Source: Halomonas binhaiensis
GTDB taxonomy: Bacteria; Pseudomonadota; Gammaproteobacteria; Pseudomonadales; Halomonadaceae
Assembly: GCF_008329985.2 (NCBI RefSeq)
Contig: NZ_CP038437.2
Span: 4,092,001 to 4,156,000 of the forward strand
Reading direction: 5' to 3'
DNA: 64,000 bases
Under the pieces are notes generated by a model. The model saw nothing but the letters and a program-made list of their open reading frames with translations. It did not search any database and was not told the origin of the DNA. This document shows, in pieces, positions 24,101 to 36,200 of the stretch; the stretch's first letter is position 1; the number at the start of each line of letters is the position of its first letter. A program made the position numbers and the translations under genes.

Positions 24101-26697
24101 GCGGCACTCGCTGCGTCAACAACCGAAGCGGCTACACTGTACTTCCCGTATTGCCCTGTTTCATCCAATGCCAACGGCAGCTCGAAGGTCCAGGAGGTAC
24201 CGTCGACTATCGCATAGCCCGTCTTGGCCTTATCGCCACCAACAGCATCATTGTAATAAACGACCTCCACTCGCTGGCCATCCTGCAGCGGCGCATCCAG
24301 CGAGCCGTTCAATGTGACCAGGGTATCGTCTGTGACCGAGCCGCTGGGCATATCTCCCTGAACCGGGCCAACATCATCGGTGAAGCTATCGATGGTGATA
24401 GTAGTCACCGGCACCAGGCCTTCCACGCTGACATCACGCTCGACATTCGCCGGGTTACCCGCCTTGTCGCTTACGCTGACGGCCACGGTGTGCTCACCAT
24501 CCGCCAGGGCCATGACATCCTTCGCGCCGATATACAGTTCCCAGTTACCATCCGCATCCACGGTCGTGGTGTAGCTCTTGCCATTCAGCTCGACCGTGAC
24601 CACTTCGCCGCCAGTCAGACCTGTAGTGGTGCCGCTGACTTCCAGGGCCTGCTGCTGTTCGGCGGCATTGATGATGTCGTCCCCGGCCAGCGGGTTCAGA
24701 CTCAGGGTCGGGGCTTCGGTATCCAACAGCACATCGCGGGTGGCGCTGCCGGAACTGCCTGCACTGGAAACTTCCGCGCTAACCGTGACATTGCCATCGG
24801 CCAGGTTGGCCCAGGCATCGGCAGAGACCGGCACCGACCAGGTGCCATCAGCAGCCACGTATCCTGTGTACTGCTGGTCACCGATGCTCACGGTGACCAC
24901 CGCACCTGCCGGGGCCTGTGCCGCGCTGCCGGTAATCGCCAGTTCGCTCGCGGCCTCCGCGGCATTGATCTGGTCATCGCCGGTGATCGGGTCGATCACC
25001 ACGAAGTTGGCGCCCTGCTCGGAGTTCACCACCACGAAGTCGGTCGCCTCACCGGTGTTGCCGATCGGGTTAGTGGCGCTCACTGAGACAATTTTCAGGC
25101 CGTCATCGAACGTCGACACTTCAAGGCGCGAAAGCCCCAGGAACCAGCTGCCATCGGCTTCGACCTCGGTGGTATAGATGTGCTCACCGATGGCGATCGT
25201 GACGATGGAGCCTTCGTCCAGCCCGGTCGAGGTACCACTGACTTCCAGTGACTGGGACAGTTCAGTCGCATCGATAACGCCGTCACCGGCCAGCGGGCTG
25301 TTGATCGTCACCGTCGGTGTCACGGTGTTGACCACCATGGTGTGCTCGCCGCTGGCCGGGTTGCCGGCATGGCTCTCGACCGTGGCGGTCAGCGTGTGCT
25401 CGCCATCGCTCAGTGCGGCCACATCACCGGCACGGACCACGACGGACCACTCGCCAGAGGCGCTTACGGTGGAGGTGTAGGTCTGGCCATCCAGCTCGAC
25501 GCTGATCACCTCACCGCCCTGCAGGCCGGTGGTCGTGCCGGAAACTTCCAGGGCCTGGCCATGTTCAACGGCATTGACGATGTCGTCTTCAGACAGGGTG
25601 TTGATGGCCACGCTCGGTATCTGCGTGTCCAGTGTCATCTCGCGCGTGGCACTGCCACTGTTGCCGCCAGCGTTGGTCACCGTAGCGGTCACGCTGATGT
25701 CGCCGTCGGTCAGGCGCTGCCAGATATCGGCCGGGACATCCACGCTCCACTGGCCCTGGGCATCGACCACGCCGGTATACTCGCGGTCCAGTACGCTGAC
25801 CACCACTTCATCGCCTGCCGAGGCGTTGTTCACCGAACCGGTCACGCTCAACGGCATCTGAGCTTCGGCGGCGTTGAGCAGGCCATCGCCAGCCAGTTCA
25901 TCGATCGTGACCTGCACCCCACCGGTAATGACGAAGACTGAATGACTATCCTGCACCACTGCACCGCTGGCACTCGTAACGCTGGCGGCAATACTGGCCA
26001 CGCCAGCCGGCACCGCGATCATGTCTTCAGCCAGTACCACCACCTTCCAGCTACCGTCCGCTTCCACGGCGGTGGAGTAGGTCTTGCCATTCAGCACCAC
26101 CAGCACCACATCATCCGTCTGCAGACCAGTGGAGGTACCGGTAATTTCCAGGGCCTGGCCATATTCGGCGGCACTGATGACGTCATCACCCGCCAGGGGT
26201 GCGTCAATGCTCAGGCTCGGGGCCTCGTCGGCCAGCAGTACGGGGGCTTCGGCCTGCAGGGTGGAGACTTGCACGTCCGCCTGCCCTTCACCCAGCGTTT
26301 CATCACCGACATTCGCCAGGGTCTGGGCCAGTGCTTCCGGAAGTGCAGCCAGTTGCGGCGTCAGTACCACGGCCTCATCGGCAGATGCTGCAGCCGCCTG
26401 GTCCCGGGCTTGAGAAAAGGTGACGTGGGTGGCTGTCTGAAGTGTATCGCCAAGTACCAGATCACTTGTCTGGCCCTGGGCATCCGCCTTGAAGAACTGG
26501 GACAGTTGAATGACACGCTCGTCATTATGAATCAGCAGGTCATTGTCCACTCGCTCGTAGTGAGTAGTATCTGTCACCGCTTCGTGCACCATTACTACGC
26601 TGGGCTCAAGGATGGGGACGAAGACCTCGTCTGCCACTGAGCGTACGGGCTGGCGTGTCTGATTGGCAAGGGTGATTAGACTCAGCATTGTTTCCAT
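21193..26697 (-). CDS. Giant surface protein 2: BapA-like prefix, Ig-like repeats, beta-propeller, type I secretion end
   Basis: 1834 aa; start ATG at 26697 with AAAGGGG upstream. The prefix (residues ~1-90) has YERVDNDLLIHNDERVIQLS, then an Ala/Gln-rich linker to ~160. Six Ig-like repeats follow, opening with APLAGDDVIS, ELAGDGLLN, TLSEDDIVN, SPLAGDGVID, PITGDDQIN and PLAGDDIIN, then two IDSFTDDVGP units and one FTGFGPLP unit. The region ~1150-1485 repeats the FG-GAP/VCBS propeller of giant 1 (DIDRDGDMDLV, DYNNDGNLDAW, DWDMDGDVDIA), followed by the ASPIC-like segment, RTX-like GGDDIFVISNGGND and the terminal secretion segment ending TLLANHQLIVN. The C-terminal ~800 residues are nearly the same as in giant 1, the N-terminal ~760 as in giants 3 and 4, so it reads as a chimera of the two types. 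Probably exported by a type I system encoded elsewhere. Confidence 0.88.
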   Translation of the reverse strand: METMLSLITLANQTRQPVRSVADEVFVPILEPSVVMVHEAVTDTTHYERVDNDLLIHNDERVIQLSQFFKADAQGQTSDLVLGDTLQTATHVTFSQARDQAAAASADEAVVLTPQLAALPEALAQTLANVGDETLGEGQADVQVSTLQAEAPVLLADEAPSLSIDAPLAGDDVISAAEYGQALEITGTSTGLQTDDVVLVVLNGKTYSTAVEADGSWKVVVLAEDMIAVPAGVASIAASVTSASGAVVQDSHSVFVITGGVQVTIDELAGDGLLNAAEAQMPLSVTGSVNNASAGDEVVVSVLDREYTGVVDAQGQWSVDVPADIWQRLTDGDISVTATVTNAGGNSGSATREMTLDTQIPSVAINTLSEDDIVNAVEHGQALEVSGTTTGLQGGEVISVELDGQTYTSTVSASGEWSVVVRAGDVAALSDGEHTLTATVESHAGNPASGEHTMVVNTVTPTVTINSPLAGDGVIDATELSQSLEVSGTSTGLDEGSIVTIAIGEHIYTTEVEADGSWFLGLSRLEVSTFDDGLKIVSVSATNPIGNTGEATDFVVVNSEQGANFVVIDPITGDDQINAAEAASELAITGSAAQAPAGAVVTVSIGDQQYTGYVAADGTWSVPVSADAWANLADGNVTVSAEVSSAGSSGSATRDVLLDTEAPTLSLNPLAGDDIINAAEQQQALEVSGTTTGLTGGEVVTVELNGKSYTTTVDADGNWELYIGAKDVMALADGEHTVAVSVSDKAGNPANVERDVSVEGLVPVTTITIDSFTDDVGPVQGDMPSGSVTDDTLVTLNGSLDAPLQDGQRVEVVYYNDAVGGDKAKTGYAIVDGTSWTFELPLALDETGQYGKYSVAASVVDAASAAVATVDQVFNLTYDPNADTGPQAAAITIDSFTDDVGVMTGDMPNGASTDDDRVALNGSLDEVLRSGDEIHIYRNGEYLGKALASGLTWSYAVPTLQEGTHVFSAEIVSAGSNVSRSNDFAMTLSLGDIPHAIVDFTGFGPLPKVNGSLNEALNSNETLYVTLDGRTYSSKNGEVELNGERWHLQLPAGAELALGNYAVQTKVVDESLGTVRYGSGEVHIASPWVETPDPDISGAMQFTHYLREDLTTDNDNTLGMNLALSGDGAWRMTTQQQVFTQQGMDRNDYSQTQIHSDADVRYASGDIDRDGDMDLVSVRDQGDYSNLWKNNGDGTYTSEIISPWVQGQKGTFGGIVALDFTGDGYVDFARAANGQLSTTAFMRNNKDGTFTEVSANNLIDDDYQIYDNSMIVGLSDYNNDGAVDLIGRIGKNTNSYSSLGVMNNNADNTFTRVNLLDKFFNSAGSDREDSSADGWSIVVSDYNNDGNLDAWTSRSTFGSDDPALALNNGDGTFSDGYKFVDLGGYENDEESRSYSYSTIALGLDWDMDGDVDIAQMGDGQHDKTRATLSLNNGDGLSWTKADIDTLTYDEGRVLEGATVVDYDWDGRQDILSIDTDGHWWSDMNTNELDRDTYIVLRIVDQEGFNVFYGNTVNLYDSSGNRVATQQVNPSTGLSTFSTGLVYFYNLDPNETYSAELVRIKDGVRSDVNATVNQSWSGLSPTEGEFTNYMLTAERDGESHDGTFVGTGYNDIFTATAGNDVYDGAGGWENTVGGARWSDIGGGDRIDFGAATAGVSLNLSSTVAQNTGFNIVTLKDIESFSGGNGNDVVIGSAANNRLEGRGGDDIFVISNGGNDSVVFNVLDAANATGGNGADRVSGFTLGNWGNTLDADRIDLSDLLADSRYYGAATATGNVLDAETGDIADYLSVMVNGSDTEIAIDRDGTGSAHEMTTLVALSGVQTDLATLLANHQLIVN
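24429..26544. repeat. Long near-identical block, copy in giant 2
   Basis: About 2.1 kb nearly identical at base level to 39908-42083 (offset 15478) and close to 34331-36530. It encodes the prefix, linker and first six Ig-like repeats. All copies are in the same orientation. Confidence 0.85.
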
Positions 26698-27259
26698 GGA
26701 AGCCCCTTTCGACTAGATCTGTTTGCAAGACAAACAGCAAAGTTTTTTCGATAAAAACTTTTCACTCAGATAGTTGAGTGATTTTTCGAGTTGACGAACA
26801 CAATGACGGAGGATGATCAGAGAAACTGAGAGAGAGGTACATAAAGTGCATATGATTTTATATAATCCATATGATGCATATACAAAATCCTTTATCTCAT
26901 AATATCACCTACCGTTACCGCTTCGTAAAATGCTGGCATACAACGCAAATAACAAAACTAAGAAAATTCCTACTTCCAAGGATTTAACTTCCTATTGGAG
27001 TTAATATGATATCATCTAATATAAATACATATACATTACAGCACAGATACGTCTTATTTAATATAAGGCAGTTATTTGTTTAACTAAAATCCATCAATAT
27101 ATATAGTTATTTATAATTATGCTGAAATAAAAAAAGGACCGTCAAAGACGGTCCAAACCTAGGGGGCATTCATTAAAAACGAGTACAGCCTGCCGCTTTT
27201 CGCTGGCGAGGGACATGCCCCCGCCAGCTTGATGCAGTGTACTGCTCTGATAGCTCGCC
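26698..27259. other. Very AT-rich spacer between giants 2 and 3
   Basis: 562 bp, markedly AT-rich between about 26860 and 27135. It contains the upstream region of giant 2 with a direct repeat CATATGAT (26849-26856 and 26868-26875, 19 bp apart) and the terminator of giant 3. No coding frame is supported. Such AT-rich promoter DNA is the usual target of H-NS/MvaT-type silencers; that is inference. Confidence 0.5.
27127..27154 (-). terminator. Intrinsic terminator of giant surface protein 3
   Basis: Minus strand GGACCGTC, loop TTT, GACGGTCC, then a run of T residues; a perfect 8-bp stem about 105 bases after the stop. Confidence 0.9.
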
Positions 27260-30200
27260 TTAGTTGACGACCAACTGGTGGTTGGCCAGTAGTGTTGCCA
27301 GATCCGTCTGCACACCAGACAACGTCACCATGGTAGTCATCTCATGCACGCTTCCGGTCCCATCACGATCGATAGCAATCTCGGTATCACTGCCTTCCAC
27401 CGTTACCTTGAGATAGTTGGCCAGCGCCTTGGCATCCACCTCTCCGTCAGCCGCACCTTGGTAGCCACCATCCACCAGCAACTCGCGCAGATCGATACGA
27501 TCGGCATTCGACGTGGCATCCGCCTTGCCAACGGTAAATCCACTTACACGATCGGCCCCATTGCCACCGGTGGCATCGGTTGCGTCCAGCAGGCGATAGG
27601 TCAGGGTGTCATTGCCACCGTTGCCAATGGTGAAGTGATCATTGGCTTGCGTACTTTCCATTATGTCGTCAGTGCTGGTGCCAGCAACGACATTGTCTAC
27701 CAAGGCTTCTTCATGACTTGTGACCAACGGCGCTGCAACGGGTTCACTCAGCGCGGATGCCACCGCCCCAACATCGTCTCCTGTCACCATGTCATCATGA
27801 GCACTCAACAAGTTCAGGCGCGGCTGCAAGTCAGCACCGAAAGAACCACCTTCCACCTTGATATCGTCAAGATAGATCAGCCTGAAAACATCATTTGATC
27901 CGACACTAAAGTGTACAGAGGCAAATTCGTTTCCGTACGGCAAGGTTATCGATGTGTACGTTGAGCCATCGGGTGTTTGATAAGTCTTATTCTCTGAATA
28001 AATGTATTGGCCTTGGGCATTATAGAAGCGGGCCGTTACAACATCTTCCGAGTCACCATACCTGAAAGAGATCTTATTGGCTGTCCATCCATTATTTAAT
28101 GTCAGCTGCGCACCAGCATCAGTCACCTTCAGCGCAGATGATTGATTATGGTAGATAATCCCCCCATCACCTTTTGGTATAACCGATGCACTTCCTGTTA
28201 CTGTAAATAAACCAAACTTAAGCCCTTGTTCCGAACTATACCCCTCAAAATCCTCAGGGTTCTTGAACTTCGGAGCATCAGCATTGGCATCGATCGTCAC
28301 CATCTGGCTGGCCAAGTTTCCTATATTGCCTGTCTTCGTTTCGATGGTACGAGCCTGGACATTGTGCTGTCCTTCGGACAAGGCACTAGGAACGACATAA
28401 CTCCAATTGGTCTGGTTGACTGTGGCAAAATCCCAGGTCTTGCCGCCATCGACGCTGACCTGCACGCGGTTACCGGAATACAGAGTATTGCCCAGAGTGC
28501 CATGGATCGTCAGGGTCGTGTCACTGGTAATGAAGTCACCAGCCGTACCGGTATCATCTGAAATAGCCGTGATGCGTATGGTGGCCGCCGGAGGTGTAGT
28601 ATCTACCAGCATTGCCCGCTCTGCATTCGCAACGTTACCGACAGCATCACGCACGGAAGCAGTCACTGTCTGCGTGCCGTTAGCCAGGCCAGCGACATCT
28701 CCTGTCGGCACATTAATGGACCAGCTTCCATTGGCCGCCACGGTGGCGGTATAGCTCTTGCCATTCAGCGTGACGTCAACCGACTCACCACCGGAAAGCC
28801 CCGAGGTTGCACCACTGACCGTCAGAGCCTGCGTGTACTCAACAGCATTGACAATATCGTCTCCCGCCAGGGTATTGATCGTGATGGTTGGTGCAGAAAC
28901 ATCTACCGTCACCATCTGGCTGGCCATGTTGCCCACATTGCCTGTCTTCGTTTCGATGGTACGAGCCTGGATATTATGCTGGCCTTCGGACAAGGCATTC
29001 GGGACGACATAACTCCAATTGGTCTTGTTGACCGTGGCATAATCCCAAGACTTTCCGCCATCGACGCTGACTTGCACGCGGTTACCGGCATACAAGGTAT
29101 TGCCCAGGGAACCGTGGATTGTCAGCGTCGTGTCACTGGTAATGAAGTCGCCAGCTGTACCGGTGTCATCTGAAATAGCCGTGATGCGTATGGTCGCCGC
29201 CGGTGGCGTGGTATCCACCAGTACTGCCCGCTCAGCATTCGCAACGTTCCCGACAGCATCACGCACGGAAGCAGCCACCGTCTGCGTGCCGTTGGCCAGG
29301 CCAGCGACATCGCCTGCCGACACATTGACGGCCCAGTTACCATTGGCCGCCACGGTGGCGATATAGCTCTTGCCATTCAGCGTGACGTCAACCGTTTCAC
29401 CACCAGAAAGCCCAGAGGTCGTACCACTGACTGTGAGTGCCTGCGTGTATTCAACAGCATTGACAATATCGTCTCCCGCCAGGGTATTGATCGCAATCGC
29501 CGGCCCTGCAGCATCTACCGTAATGCCAAACACATTGCTTTCAGCAATAACAGCACTATCATCAATACCACTATTATTGCTATCCCACACATAAGCGACT
29601 AAATCATGTACGCCGTTGATCAGTGCATTTGTTGATGGCACTGCATAGGACCATGATGTAGCTGTGATCTGAACATCTTGAACAGCAGAGTTAGCTATTA
29701 CCTGGCCTGTCGATTTATCAGCGATGACCAGTTGATAACCTTCTTTCAGTGGTGCATCCAGAGAACCATACAATGTCGGCGTCGCATCATCCGTGACCGA
29801 GCCACTGGCGGTCACGTCACCCGTCGCCGGCCCTTGATCATCAACAAAACCATCGATGGTGATTTCAGAAACGACCGAAGGCGTGGTATCCACCTGCACC
29901 GTCCGTTCCGCACTGACGCCCGCTGCCGATGACGAAGCACGTACCAGATAGGAACCATCTCCCAAGCCAGCAATGTCATTGGACGACAGATTGATCTGCC
30001 AGCTTCCATCGGCTTGAATCTCTGCCAAAAAAGGCAACTGGGAGCTTTCGCCCGCAACGGAGATGGCAATCTTGGTACCTGCTACCAGACCCGTGCTATC
30101 ACCACTGATGGTCACCGATGTCGCGGCTTCCTGTGCATCGATGATATCGTCACCCGCGACCACATCAATCGTCAGAGTGGCAGCTGGCTTGGTATCGATG

Positions 30201-33200
30201 GTCATGGTGACCTGGTCCGGCTGACTCCAGTTTCCTGCCTCATCGATCAGACGCGCCATGACCTCATACTGACCATCCGCCAGCGCCTGCCCGACCGCAT
30301 ACTCCCAGGAGCCATCCGCCGCAGGCGTGGACGCCGTATCCCAGGTCTTACCGCCATCGAGGCTGACTTCCACTCGAATCCCTGCATACGGAGCCGCACC
30401 ACCGGTGCCTCCGGAAATCACTGGTGTGGTGTCGCTGGTGATGAAGTCACCAACCACTCCGGTATCTTCGGTGATGCTGTCGATGGTGGCGACTCGCACC
30501 GGCGGCCTGGTATCCACGATCACGACCTGGCTGGCCATCTTGCCGACATTACCAGCGGGATCGATTGTCCGCGCCATTACGTCATATTGACCATCTGCCA
30601 GCGTTTGCTCCGGGGTGTAGCTCCAGTCCCAATTACTGTTTCTCTCGGCATCGTTCCAGGTAGCACCACCATCAAGACTGACTTGAATTTTGTTGCCGGG
30701 ATATAAGCTGTTATCCGTCGTGACAAGGTGGATCGTCAGCGACGTATCACTCGTGATGAAATCACCGACCACTCCAGTATCATCGGAAATGGCAGTGAAT
30801 TGGATCCCCGTCGTCGGAGGCACAGTATCCACCGTGACCGAGTGCTGGGTGCTGATGCTATTACCTATTCCGTTGATAGCGCTGGCAGTGATCACCACCT
30901 GACCTTCCGGCAAGGCAGCGACATCTCCCGCGGACACGCTCAGTGCCCAGCCACCATCCGCTGCTACCGTGGTGACATAGTCTTTGCCGTTGAGCGCGAC
31001 GGTGACACTGGTTCCTGCTGCCAGCCCTGAAGAGCCTCCGGTGATCGTCAAGGGCTGTTCATGTTCAACAGCATTGATCACATCGTCCCCTGCCAGCGGG
31101 GCCATGATGCTCAGAGCAGCACTATCACTTGCGGCCACTACACTGATGTCACGCGCAGTACTTGCCTGATTACCCGCAATATCTTCTACGGTAGCAATCA
31201 CGCTGTAATCGCCATCAGCCAGCGCCGAAACATCACTGGCAGGCACGTTCAATGACCAGCGGCCATCGGTCGCCACGGCCGTGGTGTATGTCTTGCCATT
31301 TAATGTGATCTGGACTGTCTCGCCGCCATCCAGCCCCTTGGTGGTGCCACTGACCACCAGGGCCTGCCCATGCTCCGTGGCATTGACAATGTCATCTCCT
31401 GCCAGAACATCGATGGCGATAGTCGGTGCAGTGGTATCGATGATCATGGTCACCGTGTCCGGCTGACTCCAGTTCCCTGCCGCATCGATCAGGCGCGCCA
31501 TGACATCATACTGGCCATCTGCCAGTTCCTGCTCGACCGCATACTCCCAGGAGCCATCTGCCGCAGGCGTGGAAGCCGTATGCCAAGTCTTACCACTATC
31601 GAGGCTGACTTCCACCCGAATATCGGCATACGGAGCTGCACCACCGGTGCCCCCGGAAATCACTGGCGTGGTGTCGCTAGTGATGAAGTCCCCGGCCACA
31701 CCCGTATCGTCCGTGATGCTGTCGATAGTAGCGACTCTTACTGGTGGCGTGGTATCCACCGTCATCGTCACCGAGTCTGGCCGACTCCAGTTCCCTGCCG
31801 CATCCACCAGGCGTGCCATGACCTCGTACTGGCCATCCGCCAGTTCCTGTTCAACCGCATACTGCCAATAACCACCCGAATTCGGCTTGATACTCCCCTG
31901 CCATGTCTTACCACCATCCAAGCTGACCTCTACCCGCATCTCAGGATACGGAGCACCATTTGTGCCTCCCGATATCACTGGCGTAGTGTCGCTGGTGATG
32001 AAGTCTCCCACAACGCCGGTATCGTCCGTAATCCCCGTGATATTGGCGACTTTCGAAGGAGGCGTGGTATCCACTGTGATCGTATGCTGGGTGTCAACCG
32101 TATTTCCTGCATCACTAGTAGCACTAGCGGCGATGACTACGCTGCCTTCTGGTAAGGCACCGACATCTCCCGCGGGCACGCTAAGTGTCCAGCTACCATC
32201 CGACGCCACAACAGCGGCATAGTCCTTGCCATTCAGGCTGACACGCACCACATCACCACCAGCTAGCTCGGTAGAGGTACCACGGATATCCAGCGGCTGG
32301 TCATGCTCGGCAGCATTGATCACATCATCACCAGCCAGCGGCGTGGTAATCGTCAGGGTCGGGAACGTATCCGCCGCACTGTCAACATGGATCGTAAAGT
32401 CATTACTTCGGGCAATAAGAGTCGAGTTGCCATCTACAGTGGATGACCACGCGAAAACGAATAGGTCATGCACACCATTGGATAGGGCATGATCTTCCGG
32501 AAAGGTAAAGGACCAGGACGTATCGGTGATCTGGAAATACTCTGGATTTTTAGTTGAACTCGCTATCACCGCATTATTGGCTTGAGACGCGATGAGAAGC
32601 TCATCACCCTCTTTCAGCGGGGCGCTGAGAGAACCGAACAATGTCGGTGTCGCATCGTCTGTTACCGCACCACTGTTTGTCACTTCCCCTGTCACCGGCC
32701 CTACATCGTCGATGAAGCCATCGATGGTCAGAGAAAACGCTGGAGTGGACTCCAGCAAAGCACTACGTTCTGCATCATTACGGTTGCCGACACTGTCGGT
32801 CGCAGTGGCCGTAACGCTGACCTCTCCTTCAGGCAGGCTCTCCCAGACCTCCGCTGGCACCATCACCGACCAAGCGCTGTCACTGCCTGCTGTGACGGTA
32901 TACTCATTACCGCCTACCTGAACCACGACCTCCGCGCCCGGCTCTGCTGTGCCACTGATCGCCACGCCGGCCGCCGCCTCCTCGGCATTGATCACGCCAT
33001 CGTCACTGATCGGGTCGATGGCAAGTGCAGGCAACGCAGTATCCACCGTGACCTGATGGCTGGTATCAACGGTGTTGCCTGCGCTATCCGTGGCACTGGC
33101 CGCGATCACTACTGCCCCATCCGGCAAGGCACTGGCATCCGCCGCCGATACAACCAGTGCCCAGCTACCATCCGACGCCACAACAGCGGCATAGTCCTTG

Positions 33201-36200
33201 CCATTCAGGCTGACACGTACCACGTCATCAGCAGCAAGGCCGGTAGAGGTACCACGGATTTCCAGCGGCTGGTCATGCTCGATGGCATTGATCACATCAT
33301 CGCCGGCCAACGGCGTGGTAATGGTCAGGGTCGGGAGGTTACCCGCCTCACTGTCGACGTGGATCGAAAAATCATTACTCTCGACGACAAGGCCATAACT
33401 GCCATTATCAGGCCTTGGTGCCCATACGTAGGCATATAGGTCATTCACCCCTTCAGGTAGTGCAAAGTCTTCTGGCAGGGCAAAAGACCATGATGAATCC
33501 GTGATCTGGAAATCATCCTGGAACACCGGAAGGCTGGAGTTACCGATAACGTCTCCTGTTTTTGAGGCAATGACTAGCTGGTAGCCGTCCTTCAATGGTG
33601 CATTGAGAGAACCGAACAGTGTCGGTGTCGCATCGTCTGTCAGCGTGCCACTGGTCGTGACTTCCCCCGTCACCGGCCCCACATCATCGATGAAGCCATC
33701 GATGGTCAAGACACTCAGCGAGGTCTCCAGCAGAGCACTGCGTTCCGCGCCACTGCTGTTGCCGACACTGTCGGTCGCAGTGGCTGTAACGCTGATCTCT
33801 CCTTCAGGTAAGCTTTCCCAGACTTCTGCAGGCACCATCACCGACCAAGCGCTGTCATCGCCAGCGGTGATGATATATTCGTTATCACCTACCTGAACCA
33901 CGACCTCCGCGCCAGGCTCTGCCGTACCGCTGATGGGCACGCCAGCCGCAGCCTCCTCGGCATTGATCACGCCATCGTCACTGATCGGATCAATGGCAAG
34001 CGCTGGCGGTATGGTATCCACCGTGACCTGATGGCTGGTATCAACGGTGTTGCCTGCGCTATCCGTGGCACTGGCCACGATCACCGCCGTCCCATCCGGC
34101 AGCGCACTGACATCCGCCGCCGACATGGCCATGGACCAGCTACCATCCGCTGCAATGCCTGTGCTGTAGGTCTTGCCGTTGAGTTCCACCGTCACCAACG
34201 TGCCTGCCGCCAGGCCTGTTGACGCTCCGGTGATCGGCAGGAGCTGCTCATGCTCGGCAGCATTGATCACATCATCACCGGCCAGCGGCGTAGTGATAGT
34301 CAGGGTCGGGAGGCCCGATGCCGCTACGGTGATATCACGCTCGACATTCGCCGGATTGCCTGCGGCATCACTCACGCTGGCGGTCACACTATGCTCACCA
34401 TCCGCCAAAGCCGTGACATCCTTCGCGCCAATGTATAGCTCCCAGTTACCATCCGCACTCACGGTCGTGGTGTAGCTCTTGCCATTCAGCTCGACCGTCA
34501 CCACTTCGCCGCCAGACAACCCTGTGGTGGTACCGCTGACACCCAGCGCCTGCTGCTGTTCGGCGGCATTGATGATGTCGTCCCCGGCCAGCGGATTCAG
34601 CGTCAGGGTCGGAGCTTCGGTATCCAACAGCACATCGCGGGTGGCGCTGCCGGAACTACCTGCGCTGGAAACTTCTGCCGTGACAGGGACGTTGCCATCG
34701 GCCAGGTCGGCCCAGGCATCGGCAGAGACTGGCACCGACCAGCTGCCATCGGCAGCCACGTATCCGGTGTATTGCTTACCATCGATGGTCACGGTGACCA
34801 CCGCACCTGCAGGGGCCTGTGCCGCGGTGCCGGTAATCGCCAGTTCGCTCGCGGCCTCTGCGGCATTGATCTGGTCATCGCCGGTGATCGGGTCGATCAC
34901 CACGAAGTTGGCACCCTGCTCGGAGTTCACCACCACGAAGTCGGTCGCCTCACCGGTGTTGCCGATCGGGTTAGTGGCGCTCACTGAGACAATTTTCAGG
35001 CCGTCATCGAACGTCGACACTTCAAGGCGCGAAAGCCCCAGGAACCAGCTGCCATCGGCTTCGACTTCGGTGGTGTAGTTATGATCACCAATAGAAACAT
35101 TGACGATCGAGCCTGCATCCAAGCCGGTCGAGGTACCACTGACTTCCAGTGACTGGGACAGTTCAGTCGCATCGATAACGCCGTCACCGGCCAGCGGGCT
35201 GTTGATCGTCACCGTCGGGGTCACGGTGTTGACCACCATGGTGTGCTCGCCGCTGGCCGGGTTGCCGGCATGGCTCTCGACCGTGGCGGTCAGCGTGTGC
35301 TCGCCATCGCTCAGTGCGGCCACATCACCGGCACGGACCACGACGGACCACTCGCCAGAGGCACTTACGGTGGAGGTGTAGGTCTGGCCATCCAGCTCGA
35401 CGCTGATCACCTCACCGCCCTTCAGGCCGGTGGTCGTGCCGGAAACTTCCAACGCCTGACCATGTTCAACGGCATTGACGATGTCATCTTCGGCCAGGGT
35501 GTTGATGGCCACGCTCGGTATCTGCGTGTCCAGTGTCATCTCACGTGTGGCACTGCCACTGTTGCCGCCAGCGTTGGTCACCGTGGCCGTCACGCTGATG
35601 TCACCATCGGTCAGGCGCTGCCAGATATCGGCCGGGACATCCACGCTCCACTGGCCCTGGGCATCGACCACGCCGGTATACTCGCGGTCCAGTACGCTGA
35701 CCACCACTTCATCGCCTGCCGAGGCGTTGTTCACCGAGCCAGTCACGCTCAGCGGCTGCTGAGCTTCGGCGGCGTTGAGCAGGCCATCGCCAGCCAGTTC
35801 ATCAATCGTGACCTGCACCCCACCGGTAATGACGAAGACTGAATGACTATCCTGCACCACTGCACCGCTGGCACTCGTAACGCTGGCGGCAATACTGGCC
35901 ACGCCAGCCGGCACCGCGAGCATGTCCTCGGCCAGTACCACCACCTTCCAGCTACCGTCCGCTTCCACGGCGGTGGAGTAGGTCTTGCCATTCAGCACCA
36001 CCAGCACCACATCATCCGTCTGCAGACCAGTGGAGGTACCGGTAATTTCCAGGGCCTGACCATATTCGGCGGCACTGATGACGTCATCACCCGCCAGGGG
36101 CGCGTCAATGCTCAGGCTCGGGACCTCGTCGGCCAGCAGCACAGGCGCTTCGGCCTGCAGGGTGGAGACTTGTGCGTCTGCCTGCCCTTCAGCCTGTTCT